Part shown: positions 9,358 through 17,803 of the stretch, one piece after another
Numbering within the stretch: the stretch's first letter is position 1
Layout: each line of letters begins with the position of its first letter
Source: Fructobacillus pseudoficulneus
GTDB lineage: Bacteria > Bacillota > Bacilli > Lactobacillales > Lactobacillaceae
Assembly (NCBI RefSeq): GCF_900108455.1
Contig: NZ_FNWS01000001.1
Location: forward strand, 310,001 to 374,000
DNA: 64,000 nucleotides
Direction of reading: 5' to 3'
Made by a program: the position numbers and the translations under genes
Notes under the pieces: generated by a model
What the model was told of the DNA's origin: nothing
Databases searched by the model: none
What the model saw: only the letters and a program-made list of their open reading frames with translations

Positions 9358-10785
9358 TTACTTATGAATCCGTGAGTGGCGTGAGCCATAGGCCATATAG
9401 ACAATCAAGCCCAAAACAAACCACAACCCGGCGTAAACACGTGCTTGAACATCCAATGACCAGAAGATGTAAACGGCACCAGCTGCACCTAAGGCAGGCA
9501 AAACTGGGTACCAAGGCATCTTGAAGCCTGGCTTTGGCAAGTCCTTGCCTTCACGAGGACGCAAGGCATAAACTCCGATTGAAACCATGATAAAGGCAAT
9601 CAAAGTTCCTGCTGAAATCAGACCAGCCAATTCGTTGAATGAGAAGACAGATCCAACCAAGACAGCAATCACTGTCAAAACAAGCAAAGCATTGTTTGGC
9701 AATCCCTTACCATTAACGTCACCCAAGAACTTTGGTAGCAAACCATCACGACCAAAGGCATAAAGCAAACGTGAACCAGCCAACATCATGCCGATAATCG
9801 CCGTAAACATACCAGCCAAGGCAACCACTGACAAGACGTTTGAAACCACTGGATGTCCAGCCTTTTCCAAAGCCCAAGCAGCAGGCGCTGCGTTGTTAGC
9901 ATATTCAGTATAGTGGAACATTCCAACCATAACCATCGCAACCGTCACGAACAAAGCCGTCGCAATCAACAAAGAACCGATAATTCCACGAGGCATTGTC
10001 TTTTGTGGGTTCTTAGCTTCGGCTGAGTTCGCAGCAATGGAGTCAAAACCAATATAAGCCAAGAAGATTTGTGAGGCACCAGCTGAAATTCCTTGCCAAC
10101 CACCAAATGTTGTACCGGCCTTGTGGGCAGGAATGAAGTTAGCATAGTTAGAAGGATGGATAGCTGTTGCACCAACCACGATGAAGAGTAAGATAACCAA
10201 AACCTTCAAAACAACCAAAGTATTTTCAACCTTAGCAGTGGTGTTGGTTCCCTTCCAAAGCAGGGTTGCCACAATCAAAACCGCCAAAAGTGAGAAGAGG
10301 TCAATCACACCACCGTTACCGGCTGCAAAAGATCCGTTTAGGGCCTTTGGCAAAGACAAACCGAAGTTTGCCAAGAATTGGTGGAAGTTGGCTGACCAAC
10401 CTGAGGCAACGAAGGCCACGGCAATAAAGTATTCTGCCAACAAAGCCCAACCGGCAATCCAACCAAAGACTTCACCAAAGACCACGTTTGCCCATGAGTA
10501 AACGGAACCAGCAAATGGCAAGACCGAAGCAAATTCCGCATAGGCAAAGGCCGTCAAACCAGACACAATGGCGGCGACGACGAATGACAAAGTCACGGCC
10601 GCACCGGCATGGTTAGCCGCCACGATACCTGGCAAGGTAAAGATGGCCGTTGAAACAATCGTTCCAACCCCCAAGGCCAACATTTCTTTAACACCCAAAG
10701 TTTTCTTTAGATGGGCATCACTTTGTTCAAATGCGGATGGATCAGCTCGGCGGAACCAACCGCTCATCCCACTTTTCTCTGACAT
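9358..10785 (-). CDS. APC superfamily amino acid permease, cationic amino acid transporter (CAT) type
   Basis: The 475-residue integral membrane protein has about twelve hydrophobic segments. It opens with LKKTLGVKEMLALGVGTIVS and TAIFTLPGIVAANHAG, the helix 1 signature of the CAT branch of the APC superfamily (Bacillus YfnA-like). Other family marks are AFAYAEFASVLPFAGSVYSW, SQIFLAYIGFDSIA, AEAKNPQKTMPRGI and GSRLLYAFGRDGLLP. It probably imports a cationic or neutral amino acid by proton symport; substrate cannot be read from sequence. I chose the ATG at 10785 (MSEKSG), eight bases after GGAG, over an upstream TTG. Confidence 0.87.
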   Translation of the reverse strand: MSEKSGMSGWFRRADPSAFEQSDAHLKKTLGVKEMLALGVGTIVSTAIFTLPGIVAANHAGAAVTLSFVVAAIVSGLTAFAYAEFASVLPFAGSVYSWANVVFGEVFGWIAGWALLAEYFIAVAFVASGWSANFHQFLANFGLSLPKALNGSFAAGNGGVIDLFSLLAVLIVATLLWKGTNTTAKVENTLVVLKVLVILLFIVVGATAIHPSNYANFIPAHKAGTTFGGWQGISAGASQIFLAYIGFDSIAANSAEAKNPQKTMPRGIIGSLLIATALFVTVAMVMVGMFHYTEYANNAAPAAWALEKAGHPVVSNVLSVVALAGMFTAIIGMMLAGSRLLYAFGRDGLLPKFLGDVNGKGLPNNALLVLTVIAVLVGSVFSFNELAGLISAGTLIAFIMVSIGVYALRPREGKDLPKPGFKMPWYPVLPALGAAGAVYIFWSLDVQARVYAGLWFVLGLIVYMAYGSRHSRIHK

Positions 10786-10941
10786 AGGCAAATCTCCAAT
10801 GTAAATTTTTTGTTTTAAGAAACTATCAAAAATATTAACATTTTCTCATTTAAATGTCAAACCCCTATTGATACAACATTTTCATTAAAATTATCTTCTC
10901 ATTTAGACCCTTTTATTCAGAATATTATAAAATAAAAACAA

Positions 10942-10969
10942 AAAAGAACCGGATAAATCCGATTCTTTT
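10942..10969 (-). terminator. terminator after the YveA-like permease
   Basis: The minus strand forms AAAAGAATCGGA/TCCGGTTCTTTT with a four-base loop and ends in a T run. It lies just after the stop at 10996. Confidence 0.85.
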
Positions 10970-10995
10970 TCTTTAAACGAACATTAAAGTTCACG

Positions 10996-12594
10996 TTAGT
11001 CGACTTCAACCGTATCATTGATACGCTTTGCCCGGCGAAAATGCTTGGTAACCAAGCGTGATCCGGTTCCCCAGAAGTAAAAGCCTAGGGCAACGATGAT
11101 AATCATGACAAAGTCCAATGGGTACTTAACCAAGCCAATTCCATTAAATTGGTGTGAACCAATATAAGATTCAATTGACAAGGCAACAAGGTACCAAAGC
11201 AACCATGAAGATCCCTTTAGTTGTGCCTTGGCACGGTCAAATGACCAGCCCTGCTTCCATTCATAGAAGAAGTAGAATGGCAAACCAAGAACAATAATCA
11301 AAATAACTTCAATTGTGGTTGGCCACATTGCCCAGTAAGTGGCCAATGAAGCCAAGACGAAGGCCAATGGTGCCATGTACTTCATGCTCTTTGACTTAAA
11401 TGGTCGGTTAAATTCCGGCGCCATCTTTCGCAATGACATGACCGTCACCGGACCAGTCAAATAGGCAATCAAGGTTGCCGTTGAAATCACGGCTGCCAAG
11501 GTTCCCCATGAGCGGAAGACCGAAACCATAATCATCGATAAGATTGCATCGGTAACCATAGCCATTCGTGGAATTCCATACTTTTCATTAATCTTACCCA
11601 AGTATTGAGGAATGTGCTTGTCGCTTGCCATGGCGGCCAAAACGCGACCCGTTGAGGCGGCAAAGGAAACACCCGTTCCAAATGGTGAAACAAAGGCATC
11701 CGTATACAACAGAATTGATAACCAGTTCAAACCAAGTAAGATCGCCAAGTCGGCAAATGGTGATTGGAAGTCGATTCCGTGCCAACCAAACTTTGCAATT
11801 TCTGATGGTTCAATAGCCGTAATAAAGGTTGATTGAATCAAGATGTACAAGATGGCGGCAATTCCAAGTGAAATAACAATTCCCCGTGAAATATCCTTGG
11901 TTGGGTCCTTAACTTCCGATCCAAAGTTAATAATCGTTTGGAAAGCGTTAAAGGAGAAGATAATTCCAGAAACGGTTGTGGCAGCAAAGATTGGTGCCGT
12001 ACCGTAAGGCATAAACTGATGAACAGTTGAACCATAGTTTCCGGGGTGGAAACTTGAAATAGTCAACATCAAGATTGTTAACAACGGTACCCCAATCTTC
12101 AAGAATGAGATAGCTGAAGTAAAGCGTGTCAACAAAGTCACGGACCAGTAGTTCAACAAAGTGAAAATAAGAATGAAGCCAAAGACGACTAACAAACCTG
12201 GTGTCGTAATTTGACCATTACTGAGGAAGTGGTGCGTCCAGTTCGCCCATTTCCATGGCCAAGTTGACATATACTGAACAGCAGCCACCGCTTCAATAGG
12301 GATTAAAGTAATTAATGAGACCCAGTTCGCCCATGAAGCAATAAAGCCCAAGAGTGAACCGTGGGTATACTGAGCGAACTTTGACATTCCCCCAGACTGT
12401 GGGAACATTGTTCCCAATTCGATGTACGTGTAGGCAATCACACCAATCACAACCGCCCCAATTACCCAAGAGATAATTGCGGCAGGTCCTGCGACCCGTG
12501 TCGCTTCCCAAGAACCAAAGAGCCAACCGGAACCGATTAGAGACCCTAGTCCGAGAAGAACAAGCTGTAGTAAACCAATTTTATGAGATTTCAT
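10996..12594 (-). CDS. APC superfamily amino acid permease, YveA (aspartate-proton symporter)-like
   Basis: The 532-residue protein begins MKSHKIGLLQLVLLGLGSLI with GSGWLFGSWEATRVAGPAA and has about twelve to fourteen membrane helices. The segments YIELGTMFPQSGGMSKFAQYTHG and ASWANWVSLITLIPIEAVAAVQYMS resemble Bacillus subtilis YveA, an aspartate-proton symporter, as far as I recall; related permeases for other amino acids exist, so aspartate is only a suggestion. AAGGAT precedes the start by three bases. It is a single gene with its own terminator, oriented like the CAT-type permease that follows. Confidence 0.8.
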   Translation of the reverse strand: MKSHKIGLLQLVLLGLGSLIGSGWLFGSWEATRVAGPAAIISWVIGAVVIGVIAYTYIELGTMFPQSGGMSKFAQYTHGSLLGFIASWANWVSLITLIPIEAVAAVQYMSTWPWKWANWTHHFLSNGQITTPGLLVVFGFILIFTLLNYWSVTLLTRFTSAISFLKIGVPLLTILMLTISSFHPGNYGSTVHQFMPYGTAPIFAATTVSGIIFSFNAFQTIINFGSEVKDPTKDISRGIVISLGIAAILYILIQSTFITAIEPSEIAKFGWHGIDFQSPFADLAILLGLNWLSILLYTDAFVSPFGTGVSFAASTGRVLAAMASDKHIPQYLGKINEKYGIPRMAMVTDAILSMIMVSVFRSWGTLAAVISTATLIAYLTGPVTVMSLRKMAPEFNRPFKSKSMKYMAPLAFVLASLATYWAMWPTTIEVILIIVLGLPFYFFYEWKQGWSFDRAKAQLKGSSWLLWYLVALSIESYIGSHQFNGIGLVKYPLDFVMIIIVALGFYFWGTGSRLVTKHFRRAKRINDTVEVD

Positions 12595-12697
12595 AATATC
12601 CTTCCATGCATTTGTTAAAAGTGACCACTCGTAAGTGTTCTACCAATGGTCACTATTGTACCAGAATGATTACAGATTGCAACTCTATTATACAAAA

Positions 12698-12728
12698 AAA
12701 CTGCCGGTTGTTAATAACCAGCAGTCTT
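12698..12728 (-). terminator. terminator after gntP
   Basis: On the minus strand AAGACTGCTGGTT pairs with AACCGGCAGTTTT around a short loop, and a run of T follows. It lies eight bases after the gntP stop. Confidence 0.85.
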
Positions 12729-12735
12729 AAAATAT

Positions 12736-14118
12736 TTAAACGAACAGCGCCGTCAAAATCAAGATAATAATCAAACCAGTAATTGAAATTACTGTTTCTA
12801 GTACCGTCCAAATTTGGAAAGTTTGCTTAACAGTTAGGTCAAAGTATTCCTTAAAAATCCAGAAACCAGCATCGTTAACGTGTGATGCAATCAATGAACC
12901 AGAACCGATAGCCAAAGCTACCAAAACCAAGAGCAAGTCACCATGTGGGTTAGCAGCCAAGATACCGTTCACAACCCCAACGGCCGTGATACCGGCAACT
13001 GTAGCAGAACCAACGGCGATTCGAAGCAATGAAGCCACTGCCCAGGCAAACAAGACAATTGTCACGGGTGACATTGAACCAGATGATTGGAACAAGTCAG
13101 CGATTTGCTTTGACATTCCTGATGTCACCAAGACACCACGCAAGGCACCACCACCACCAACAATCAACAAGATACCGGCAACGGAGTTCATTCCTTCATT
13201 CAAAGATGCGCCAACGTCCTTCATGGTCCGCTTCTGGCCAAGACCCATCGTAAAGATGGCCAAAACCAATGAAATGGTCATCGCAACGGCTGGGTTAGCC
13301 AAGAAGTCAATTACGCGGTAGAAGGCATCAGGGTTAGCCGGTGCCTTACCACCTGAAACAACCAACTTATAAATCGTAGCGATAATCATGAAGACCAATG
13401 GGAAGACAGAAGTCAAAACAGACATCCCAAAGCTTGGTGACTTGTCTAGGTCGTATTCCTTGACGTCACCAACGGCTTCGATGTGTTCCTTGAATTGGAA
13501 AGCATCTGGTGCATACTTTTGGGCCAACTTAGTGAAAAGTGGTCCGGCAACCACAGCCGTGATGATTGATACGAACAAACCAACCAACAACATCAAACCG
13601 ATGTTAGCACCCAATTGTGAGGCAACAGCAGTTGGTGCTGGTTGTGGTGGCAAGAATCCTTGAGCTGATGACAAGGCAGCAGTCATTGAAATTCCAAGGT
13701 AAAGCAATGGCACACCGGCTTCAATCGCAACCGCAAAGACGATTGGGATCAACAAAACCATTCCAACTCCAAAGATCATTGAAATTCCAATGATAAATGA
13801 AGCCAGCAAAACTGCCCATTGCAACCGCTTCAAACCGAACCAAGCAATCAACGTCTTGGCGATTCGGTAAGATCCACCAGCATCGGCAACCAAACGACCA
13901 ATCATTCCACCAAAGATGAAGATGACGGCGTTAGAACCCAGGATGTTTCCCATTCCTTGCGCGCCTAAGACGGCATCTGGAATCTTTGAAGGGTTCATGC
14001 CCAACAAGAGGGCCAAAACGAAGGCCGTAATGACCAACGATACGAAGGTGTTCAACTTAAACTTGGTGATCAAAATCAGCAAGAGCAAGATGGACACGAA
14101 TAACATAACAAATTCCAT
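12736..14118 (-). CDS. gntP: gluconate permease, GntP family
   Basis: The 460-residue, highly hydrophobic protein matches the GntP family of gluconate:H+ symporters in length and in motifs such as ILLLLILITKFKLNTFVSL, IFIFGGMIGRLVADAGG, SMTAALSSAQGFLPPQPAPTA, IASHVNDAGFWIFKEYFDLT and the C-terminal QTFQIWTVLETVISITGL. It brings gluconate into the cell for GntK, which is encoded 48 bases upstream on the same strand. The gap contains a GGAG sequence and a small hairpin (AGGGCC-GCT-GGCCTT) before the start, which may set the relative level of the permease. Confidence 0.93.
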   Translation of the reverse strand: MEFVMLFVSILLLLILITKFKLNTFVSLVITAFVLALLLGMNPSKIPDAVLGAQGMGNILGSNAVIFIFGGMIGRLVADAGGSYRIAKTLIAWFGLKRLQWAVLLASFIIGISMIFGVGMVLLIPIVFAVAIEAGVPLLYLGISMTAALSSAQGFLPPQPAPTAVASQLGANIGLMLLVGLFVSIITAVVAGPLFTKLAQKYAPDAFQFKEHIEAVGDVKEYDLDKSPSFGMSVLTSVFPLVFMIIATIYKLVVSGGKAPANPDAFYRVIDFLANPAVAMTISLVLAIFTMGLGQKRTMKDVGASLNEGMNSVAGILLIVGGGGALRGVLVTSGMSKQIADLFQSSGSMSPVTIVLFAWAVASLLRIAVGSATVAGITAVGVVNGILAANPHGDLLLVLVALAIGSGSLIASHVNDAGFWIFKEYFDLTVKQTFQIWTVLETVISITGLIIILILTALFV

Positions 14119-14166
14119 TTATCCATATGAAGGCCAGCGGCCCTCTACTCCTATTATCTCTGTGCC

Positions 14167-15705
14167 TTACTTCATGTGCTTGCGCTGGAAGTCGGCAATG
14201 TTATCATATTCAGTTTGCAACTGTCGTGACAAACGAATAAAGATTGGGGCTAGTTCACGGTAAGCTTCAAAGTTTTCTGGATCTGGTTGGTAAGTATTTG
14301 ACTTACCAACATACTTTGAAATTTCGTACAAATCATCGATTTGTCCCAAGGCCTTTTGTGCAACCACAACGGCTGCCAAGGCACCTGATTCGAAGGCTTG
14401 TGGGACTGTTACGGGTTGTTCAAAGATATCCGCAAACATTTGTCGCCACAACGGTGAACGAGCGAAGCCGCCAGTGGCTTGAATGGACTTCAATGAGCCA
14501 ACCACTTCTTCTAGGGCCAATGACACCATGTAGACGTTGAAGGTAATTCCTTCAAGGACGGCACGGATCATGTTGGCACGGGTATGTGAGTGGTTCAAAC
14601 CGAAGAATGAACCACGCGCATTGGCATCCCAGATTGGTGCTCGTTCACCACCCAAATAAGGATGGAAAAGCAAACCATCAGAACCGGCTGGAATCTTAGA
14701 AGCGACTTCCGTCATCAAGTCATAAGCGTCTTGGCCAAGCAAAGCAGCCGTTGACTTTTCGGCATCAAAGAGGTTGTCGCGAGCCCAACGGAAGACATCC
14801 CCACCGTTGTTCACCGGTCCACCAACTACCCAGTGATCCTTATCCAAGGCATAGGTAAATGTCCGGCCCTTTGGATCGATAACGGGCTTGTCAGAAACAA
14901 CACGGATGGCACCAGAAGTACCAATCGTAATCGCTGCTACACCGGGCTGAACTGCGTCCACCCCAAGGTTTGACAATGGTCCATCACCAGCACCGTAAAC
15001 AAACGGTGTATCAGCAGGAAGACCAAGTACCGTTGCGTAATCGCTCTTCATGTTCGTTTCATATTCATAAGGTGAAACGGTCTCTGGCAACTGGTCCTTT
15101 GTCACACCGGTCACTTCCAAAGCCTGGTCATCCCAGTCCAAGCTGAAGATGTTAAACAAACCAGTTCCTGAAGCAATCGAAATATCCATCTTGTTTGCAC
15201 CAAACAAACGGAAGAACAAATATTCCTTAATTCCCAAGTAATGCGCAGCATTCTTGTAAATTTCCGGACGGTCGTTCTTTAACCAAAGTAACTTTGACAA
15301 AGGTGCCATCGGGTGAATTGGCGTTCCAGTCTTTTGGTAGATTTCCATTCCTTGCCCAGAAGCCTTGAGCTCATCGGTATAATGAACGGCACGCGTATCG
15401 GCCCAAGTAATTACTCGAGTCAATGGCTTCCAATCCTTATCAAATGCAATCAATGAGTGCATTGCTGATGAGAATGAAACGGCAGCAATCTTATTACCCT
15501 CTGACAACTTAGCCTTGCGGACAACCGCAGCTAAAGCGTTTGTAAAGGCAACGAAGATTTCTTCCAAATCTTCTTCGGCCATGTCCGCTTCATCACGATA
15601 GAGCGGATAGCCAACGTTGGACTGAGCCACCACTTGGTTTTGATCATCGAACAAGACGGCTTTTGTAGAAGTCGTCCCCAGATCGATACCAATCATATAA
15701 TCCAT
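14167..15705 (-). CDS. gntK: gluconokinase, FGGY family
   Basis: This 512-residue FGGY-family sugar kinase phosphorylates gluconate to 6-phosphogluconate. The N-terminal phosphate loop GIDLGTTSTKAVLFDD is near residue 5; the middle has SGTGLFNIFSLDWDDQAL, and the C-terminal half has the family motifs ITIGTSGAIRVVSDKP and IQATGGFARSPLWRQMFADI. The placement with gntP and gnd supports gluconate rather than xylulose or glycerol as substrate. The ATG at 15705 is eight bases after GGAG; the frame continues six codons further up without a better start. Confidence 0.92.
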   Translation of the reverse strand: MDYMIGIDLGTTSTKAVLFDDQNQVVAQSNVGYPLYRDEADMAEEDLEEIFVAFTNALAAVVRKAKLSEGNKIAAVSFSSAMHSLIAFDKDWKPLTRVITWADTRAVHYTDELKASGQGMEIYQKTGTPIHPMAPLSKLLWLKNDRPEIYKNAAHYLGIKEYLFFRLFGANKMDISIASGTGLFNIFSLDWDDQALEVTGVTKDQLPETVSPYEYETNMKSDYATVLGLPADTPFVYGAGDGPLSNLGVDAVQPGVAAITIGTSGAIRVVSDKPVIDPKGRTFTYALDKDHWVVGGPVNNGGDVFRWARDNLFDAEKSTAALLGQDAYDLMTEVASKIPAGSDGLLFHPYLGGERAPIWDANARGSFFGLNHSHTRANMIRAVLEGITFNVYMVSLALEEVVGSLKSIQATGGFARSPLWRQMFADIFEQPVTVPQAFESGALAAVVVAQKALGQIDDLYEISKYVGKSNTYQPDPENFEAYRELAPIFIRLSRQLQTEYDNIADFQRKHMK

Positions 15706-15729
15706 GATTATTTCTCCATCCATGCGGTC

Positions 15730-15791
15730 AGTTGTTCATACTAAACAACTAACCATGGTTCTAAATGATGATTATTCCACAATGGAATAAT
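15730..15791 (-). promoter_or_regulatory. cluster of inverted repeats in the gntK promoter region
   Basis: Three repeats sit between the gnd terminator and gntK. The arms ATTATTCCA and TGGAATAAT (15771-15779 and 15783-15791) are a perfect 9-base inverted repeat with a 3-base centre. AGTTGTT and AACAACT (15730-15736 and 15744-15750) form a second perfect one with a 7-base centre. AACCATGGTT (15751-15760) is a palindrome. Because gnd ends in its own terminator, gntKP needs a promoter here; TTTAGA-17-TAGTAT on the minus strand is a weak candidate. The repeats are candidate operators, but no protein can be assigned with certainty. Confidence 0.55.
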
Positions 15792-15803
15792 CCCTTCTTC
15801 ATA

Positions 15804-15832
15804 GAAAAAGCCCCCTAGAGCGGGAGCAATTT
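15804..15832 (-). terminator. terminator after gnd
   Basis: The minus strand forms GCTCCC-GCTCTA-GGGGGC followed by TTTTTC, 18 bases after the gnd stop. It separates gnd from gntK-gntP. Confidence 0.78.
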
Positions 15833-15849
15833 TTAAATCAAATGTTTAA

Positions 15850-16758
15850 TTACTTGGCAGCATCCATGGCGTGTCCACCAAAGCCGTTACGCAATGCTGA
15901 AACAACCTTTCCAGTGAACGTGTCTTCTTGCAATGAACGGTAACGCATTGCAAGTGACAAGTAGATAACTGGTGCGGGAACTTCCAAATCAAGTGATTCT
16001 TCAACTGTCCACTTTCCTTCACCAGATGAGTGCATCCGGCCAGAAATCTTTGACAACTTTGGATCCTTGGCGAATTGTTCTTCGGCCAATTCCATCAACC
16101 ATGAACGAACAACTGAACCGTGGTTCCACAACTTAGCAACGGCTTCGTAGTCGTAGTCGAATTGTGAGGCTTCCAATACTTCGAAACCTTCGGCGATGGC
16201 TTGCATCATACCGTATTCGATTCCGTTGTGAACCATCTTCAAGTAGTGACCTGATCCCAAACGACCAGTGTAAAGGTAACCATCTTCAAGGGCGATTGAA
16301 GCAAACAATGGTTCGATAACCTTCCATGCTGCTTCGTCATCTCCACCAATCATGAAGTTTCCACCGTTACGTGCACCTGACATTCCACCAGATGTACCGG
16401 CATCGAAGAACTTCAAACCAGCTGCAGTAGTGCGCTTGTTTTGTTCCAAGTTGTCCTTGTAATTTGAGTTTCCACCATCAATGATGATGTCGCCCTTGTC
16501 CATCTTTTCAATCAAAGTGTCGATTGTTGAGTTCGTTGGTACACCGGCTGGGACCATTACCCAAACAACCTTTGGTGATGGCAACTTAGCCAACATGTCA
16601 TCGATTGTGTTAACACCTTCAACCTTGTCTGAGTAAGCATCTGCTTCTGCAACAAAGTCTTTGTTCAAGTCGAATGCTACAACTTCGTGACCATTGTCAA
16701 CGGCGTTCTTAACCAAGTTAAGACCCATCTTACCAAGGCCGATCATGGCAAACTTCAT
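15850..16758 (-). CDS. gnd: 6-phosphogluconate dehydrogenase, decarboxylating, short NAD-type
   Basis: The 302-residue protein oxidises and decarboxylates 6-phosphogluconate to ribulose 5-phosphate. It opens with the Rossmann motif GLGKMGLNLVKNAV, and the acidic residue ending strand 2 (VVAFDLN) suggests NAD rather than NADP. Catalytic regions are FDAGTSGGMSGARNGG and HYLKMVHNGIEYGMMQAIAE. It is of the short GntZ/YqeC class, not the 470-residue NADP enzyme. The ATG at 16758 follows GAGGTAATACAC; the upstream in-frame extension crosses the promoter. This is the central enzyme of heterofermentative sugar breakdown, and it links gluconate uptake to that route. Confidence 0.93.
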   Translation of the reverse strand: MKFAMIGLGKMGLNLVKNAVDNGHEVVAFDLNKDFVAEADAYSDKVEGVNTIDDMLAKLPSPKVVWVMVPAGVPTNSTIDTLIEKMDKGDIIIDGGNSNYKDNLEQNKRTTAAGLKFFDAGTSGGMSGARNGGNFMIGGDDEAAWKVIEPLFASIALEDGYLYTGRLGSGHYLKMVHNGIEYGMMQAIAEGFEVLEASQFDYDYEAVAKLWNHGSVVRSWLMELAEEQFAKDPKLSKISGRMHSSGEGKWTVEESLDLEVPAPVIYLSLAMRYRSLQEDTFTGKVVSALRNGFGGHAMDAAK

Positions 16759-16804
16759 GTGTATTACCTCTTTTAGATTTTCTTCTTTATCAGTTACAAG
16801 TTCT

Positions 16805-16833
16805 ATTATATGAAAATCATTTACATCATGCAA
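16805..16833 (-). promoter_or_regulatory. sigma-A promoter of gnd
   Basis: On the minus strand TTGCAT (16833-16828) and TATAAT (16810-16805) are exactly 17 bases apart, about 45 bases before the gnd start. The element lies back to back with the regulator promoter at 16841, so one bound protein could affect both. Confidence 0.85.
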
Positions 16834-16840
16834 GTGATAA

Positions 16841-16869
16841 TTGAAAATAAATTTCAGGTCGGGTATAGT
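16841..16869 (+). promoter_or_regulatory. promoter of the RpiR-type regulator with an embedded palindrome
   Basis: TTGAAA (16841-16846) and TATAGT (16864-16869) are spaced by 17 bases. The palindrome TGAAAATAAATTTCA (16842-16856) begins inside the -35 and runs into the spacer, an ideal place for repression. Its length and layout resemble sites of RpiR-family regulators such as HexR, so the product of the downstream gene is the first candidate to bind it. Confidence 0.75.
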
Positions 16870-16912
16870 ATTCTTATCAAGAGGCTTGACGCCAACATTC
16901 AGAGAGAAAATT

Positions 16913-17764
16913 ATGAAAAATTCTATTTTTGCAAAACTTGGGCAAAATCCGGCTGGCTACAACCAAACCGAGACAAAATTAATTGCCTACATCAGAAAAG
17001 AGCCTGATCAGGCCGCCGGTGGGACCATTCGAGAAATGGCCGACCATACCGGCGTTTCGACCGCTTCCATTTCACGTTTCGTCAAAAAAATTGGCTTTGA
17101 GTCCTACCGCGACTTTTCAGTCGCCTTGGCTTCCTATAATCAAAGTCGTCCACCGGTGGACCTCTTTGGTGAAATCGAGGATGCCGATAATACGGAAGCG
17201 ATTACCAAAAAAGTTTTCGCTGGTGCGCAAAATGCCCTCTCAATGACCATTCAATCACTCGACGCCAGCCAGCTCGACTTGGCAGTCAAGTGGTTAACTT
17301 CGGCTAAGCGCGTTGGTTTTTTTGGAATCGGTGGTTCATCGATTGCCGCTTTTAACGCCTACCACAAGTTTTTGCGAACCCCAATCGACGTGATTTCCCA
17401 TCCCGATTACGACATCCAATTGATGCAAGCCGTTAAGCTAACCCCACAGGATACCGCTGTGGTCATCTCCCATTCCGGCCGAAACGAAGACACCCTCTTC
17501 GTGGCCCAAAAGCTCAAGGAAAACAAGGTCCCCTTCATCGCCATTACTTCCTTTGCCAACTCACCCCTGGCAAAGATGGCCGATATCGTCTTCTTATCTT
17601 TGGCTGAAGAAATTAACTTCCGTTCGGAATCGATGTCTTCTTTGGTTGCCCAATTAACCATTATCGATACCCTCTTTACGCTAGCAGGATCTAAGATTCC
17701 GACGCAAACCCAACACGTTGTTGATACCATGCGTGACGTGATCGAAAGCACACGAAAGCACTAA
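16913..17764 (+). CDS. RpiR/MurR family transcriptional regulator (HTH plus SIS domain)
   Basis: The 283-residue protein has an N-terminal helix-turn-helix (TIREMADHTGVSTASISRFVKKIGFESYRDF, about residues 38-68) and a C-terminal SIS sugar-phosphate domain (VGFFGIGGSSIAAFNAYHKF; AVVISHSGRNEDTLFVAQKL; ITSFANSPLAKMADI). Regulators of this family sense phosphosugars. Divergent position to gnd and closeness to gntK-gntP suggest it senses 6-phosphogluconate or a related metabolite, which is inference. The frame is open upstream, but the ATG at 16913 lies after the promoter and starts the canonical MKNSIFAKLGQN. Confidence 0.88.
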   Translation: MKNSIFAKLGQNPAGYNQTETKLIAYIRKEPDQAAGGTIREMADHTGVSTASISRFVKKIGFESYRDFSVALASYNQSRPPVDLFGEIEDADNTEAITKKVFAGAQNALSMTIQSLDASQLDLAVKWLTSAKRVGFFGIGGSSIAAFNAYHKFLRTPIDVISHPDYDIQLMQAVKLTPQDTAVVISHSGRNEDTLFVAQKLKENKVPFIAITSFANSPLAKMADIVFLSLAEEINFRSESMSSLVAQLTIIDTLFTLAGSKIPTQTQHVVDTMRDVIESTRKH

Positions 17765-17801
17765 AAAAGGCTCTTAACCAAAATGGTTAAAAGCCTTTTT
17801 T
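17763..17801. terminator. bidirectional terminator between the RpiR regulator and udk
   Basis: The perfect-looking stem AAAAAAGGCTCTTAACC/GGTTAAAAGCCTTTTTT with a five-base loop sits between two converging genes, with A/T runs on both sides so it can serve both strands. Confidence 0.88.
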
Positions 17802-17803
17802 CC

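Noticed and set aside
12986-13321. 111-codon plus-strand frame within gntP
   Set aside because: Antisense shadow of a strongly conserved permease gene, without a start signal.
16811-16827. A cre site in the gnd promoter (TGTAAATGATTTTCA on the minus strand)
   Set aside because: The central CG is TG and the spacing has one base too many, so it does not fit the cre consensus.
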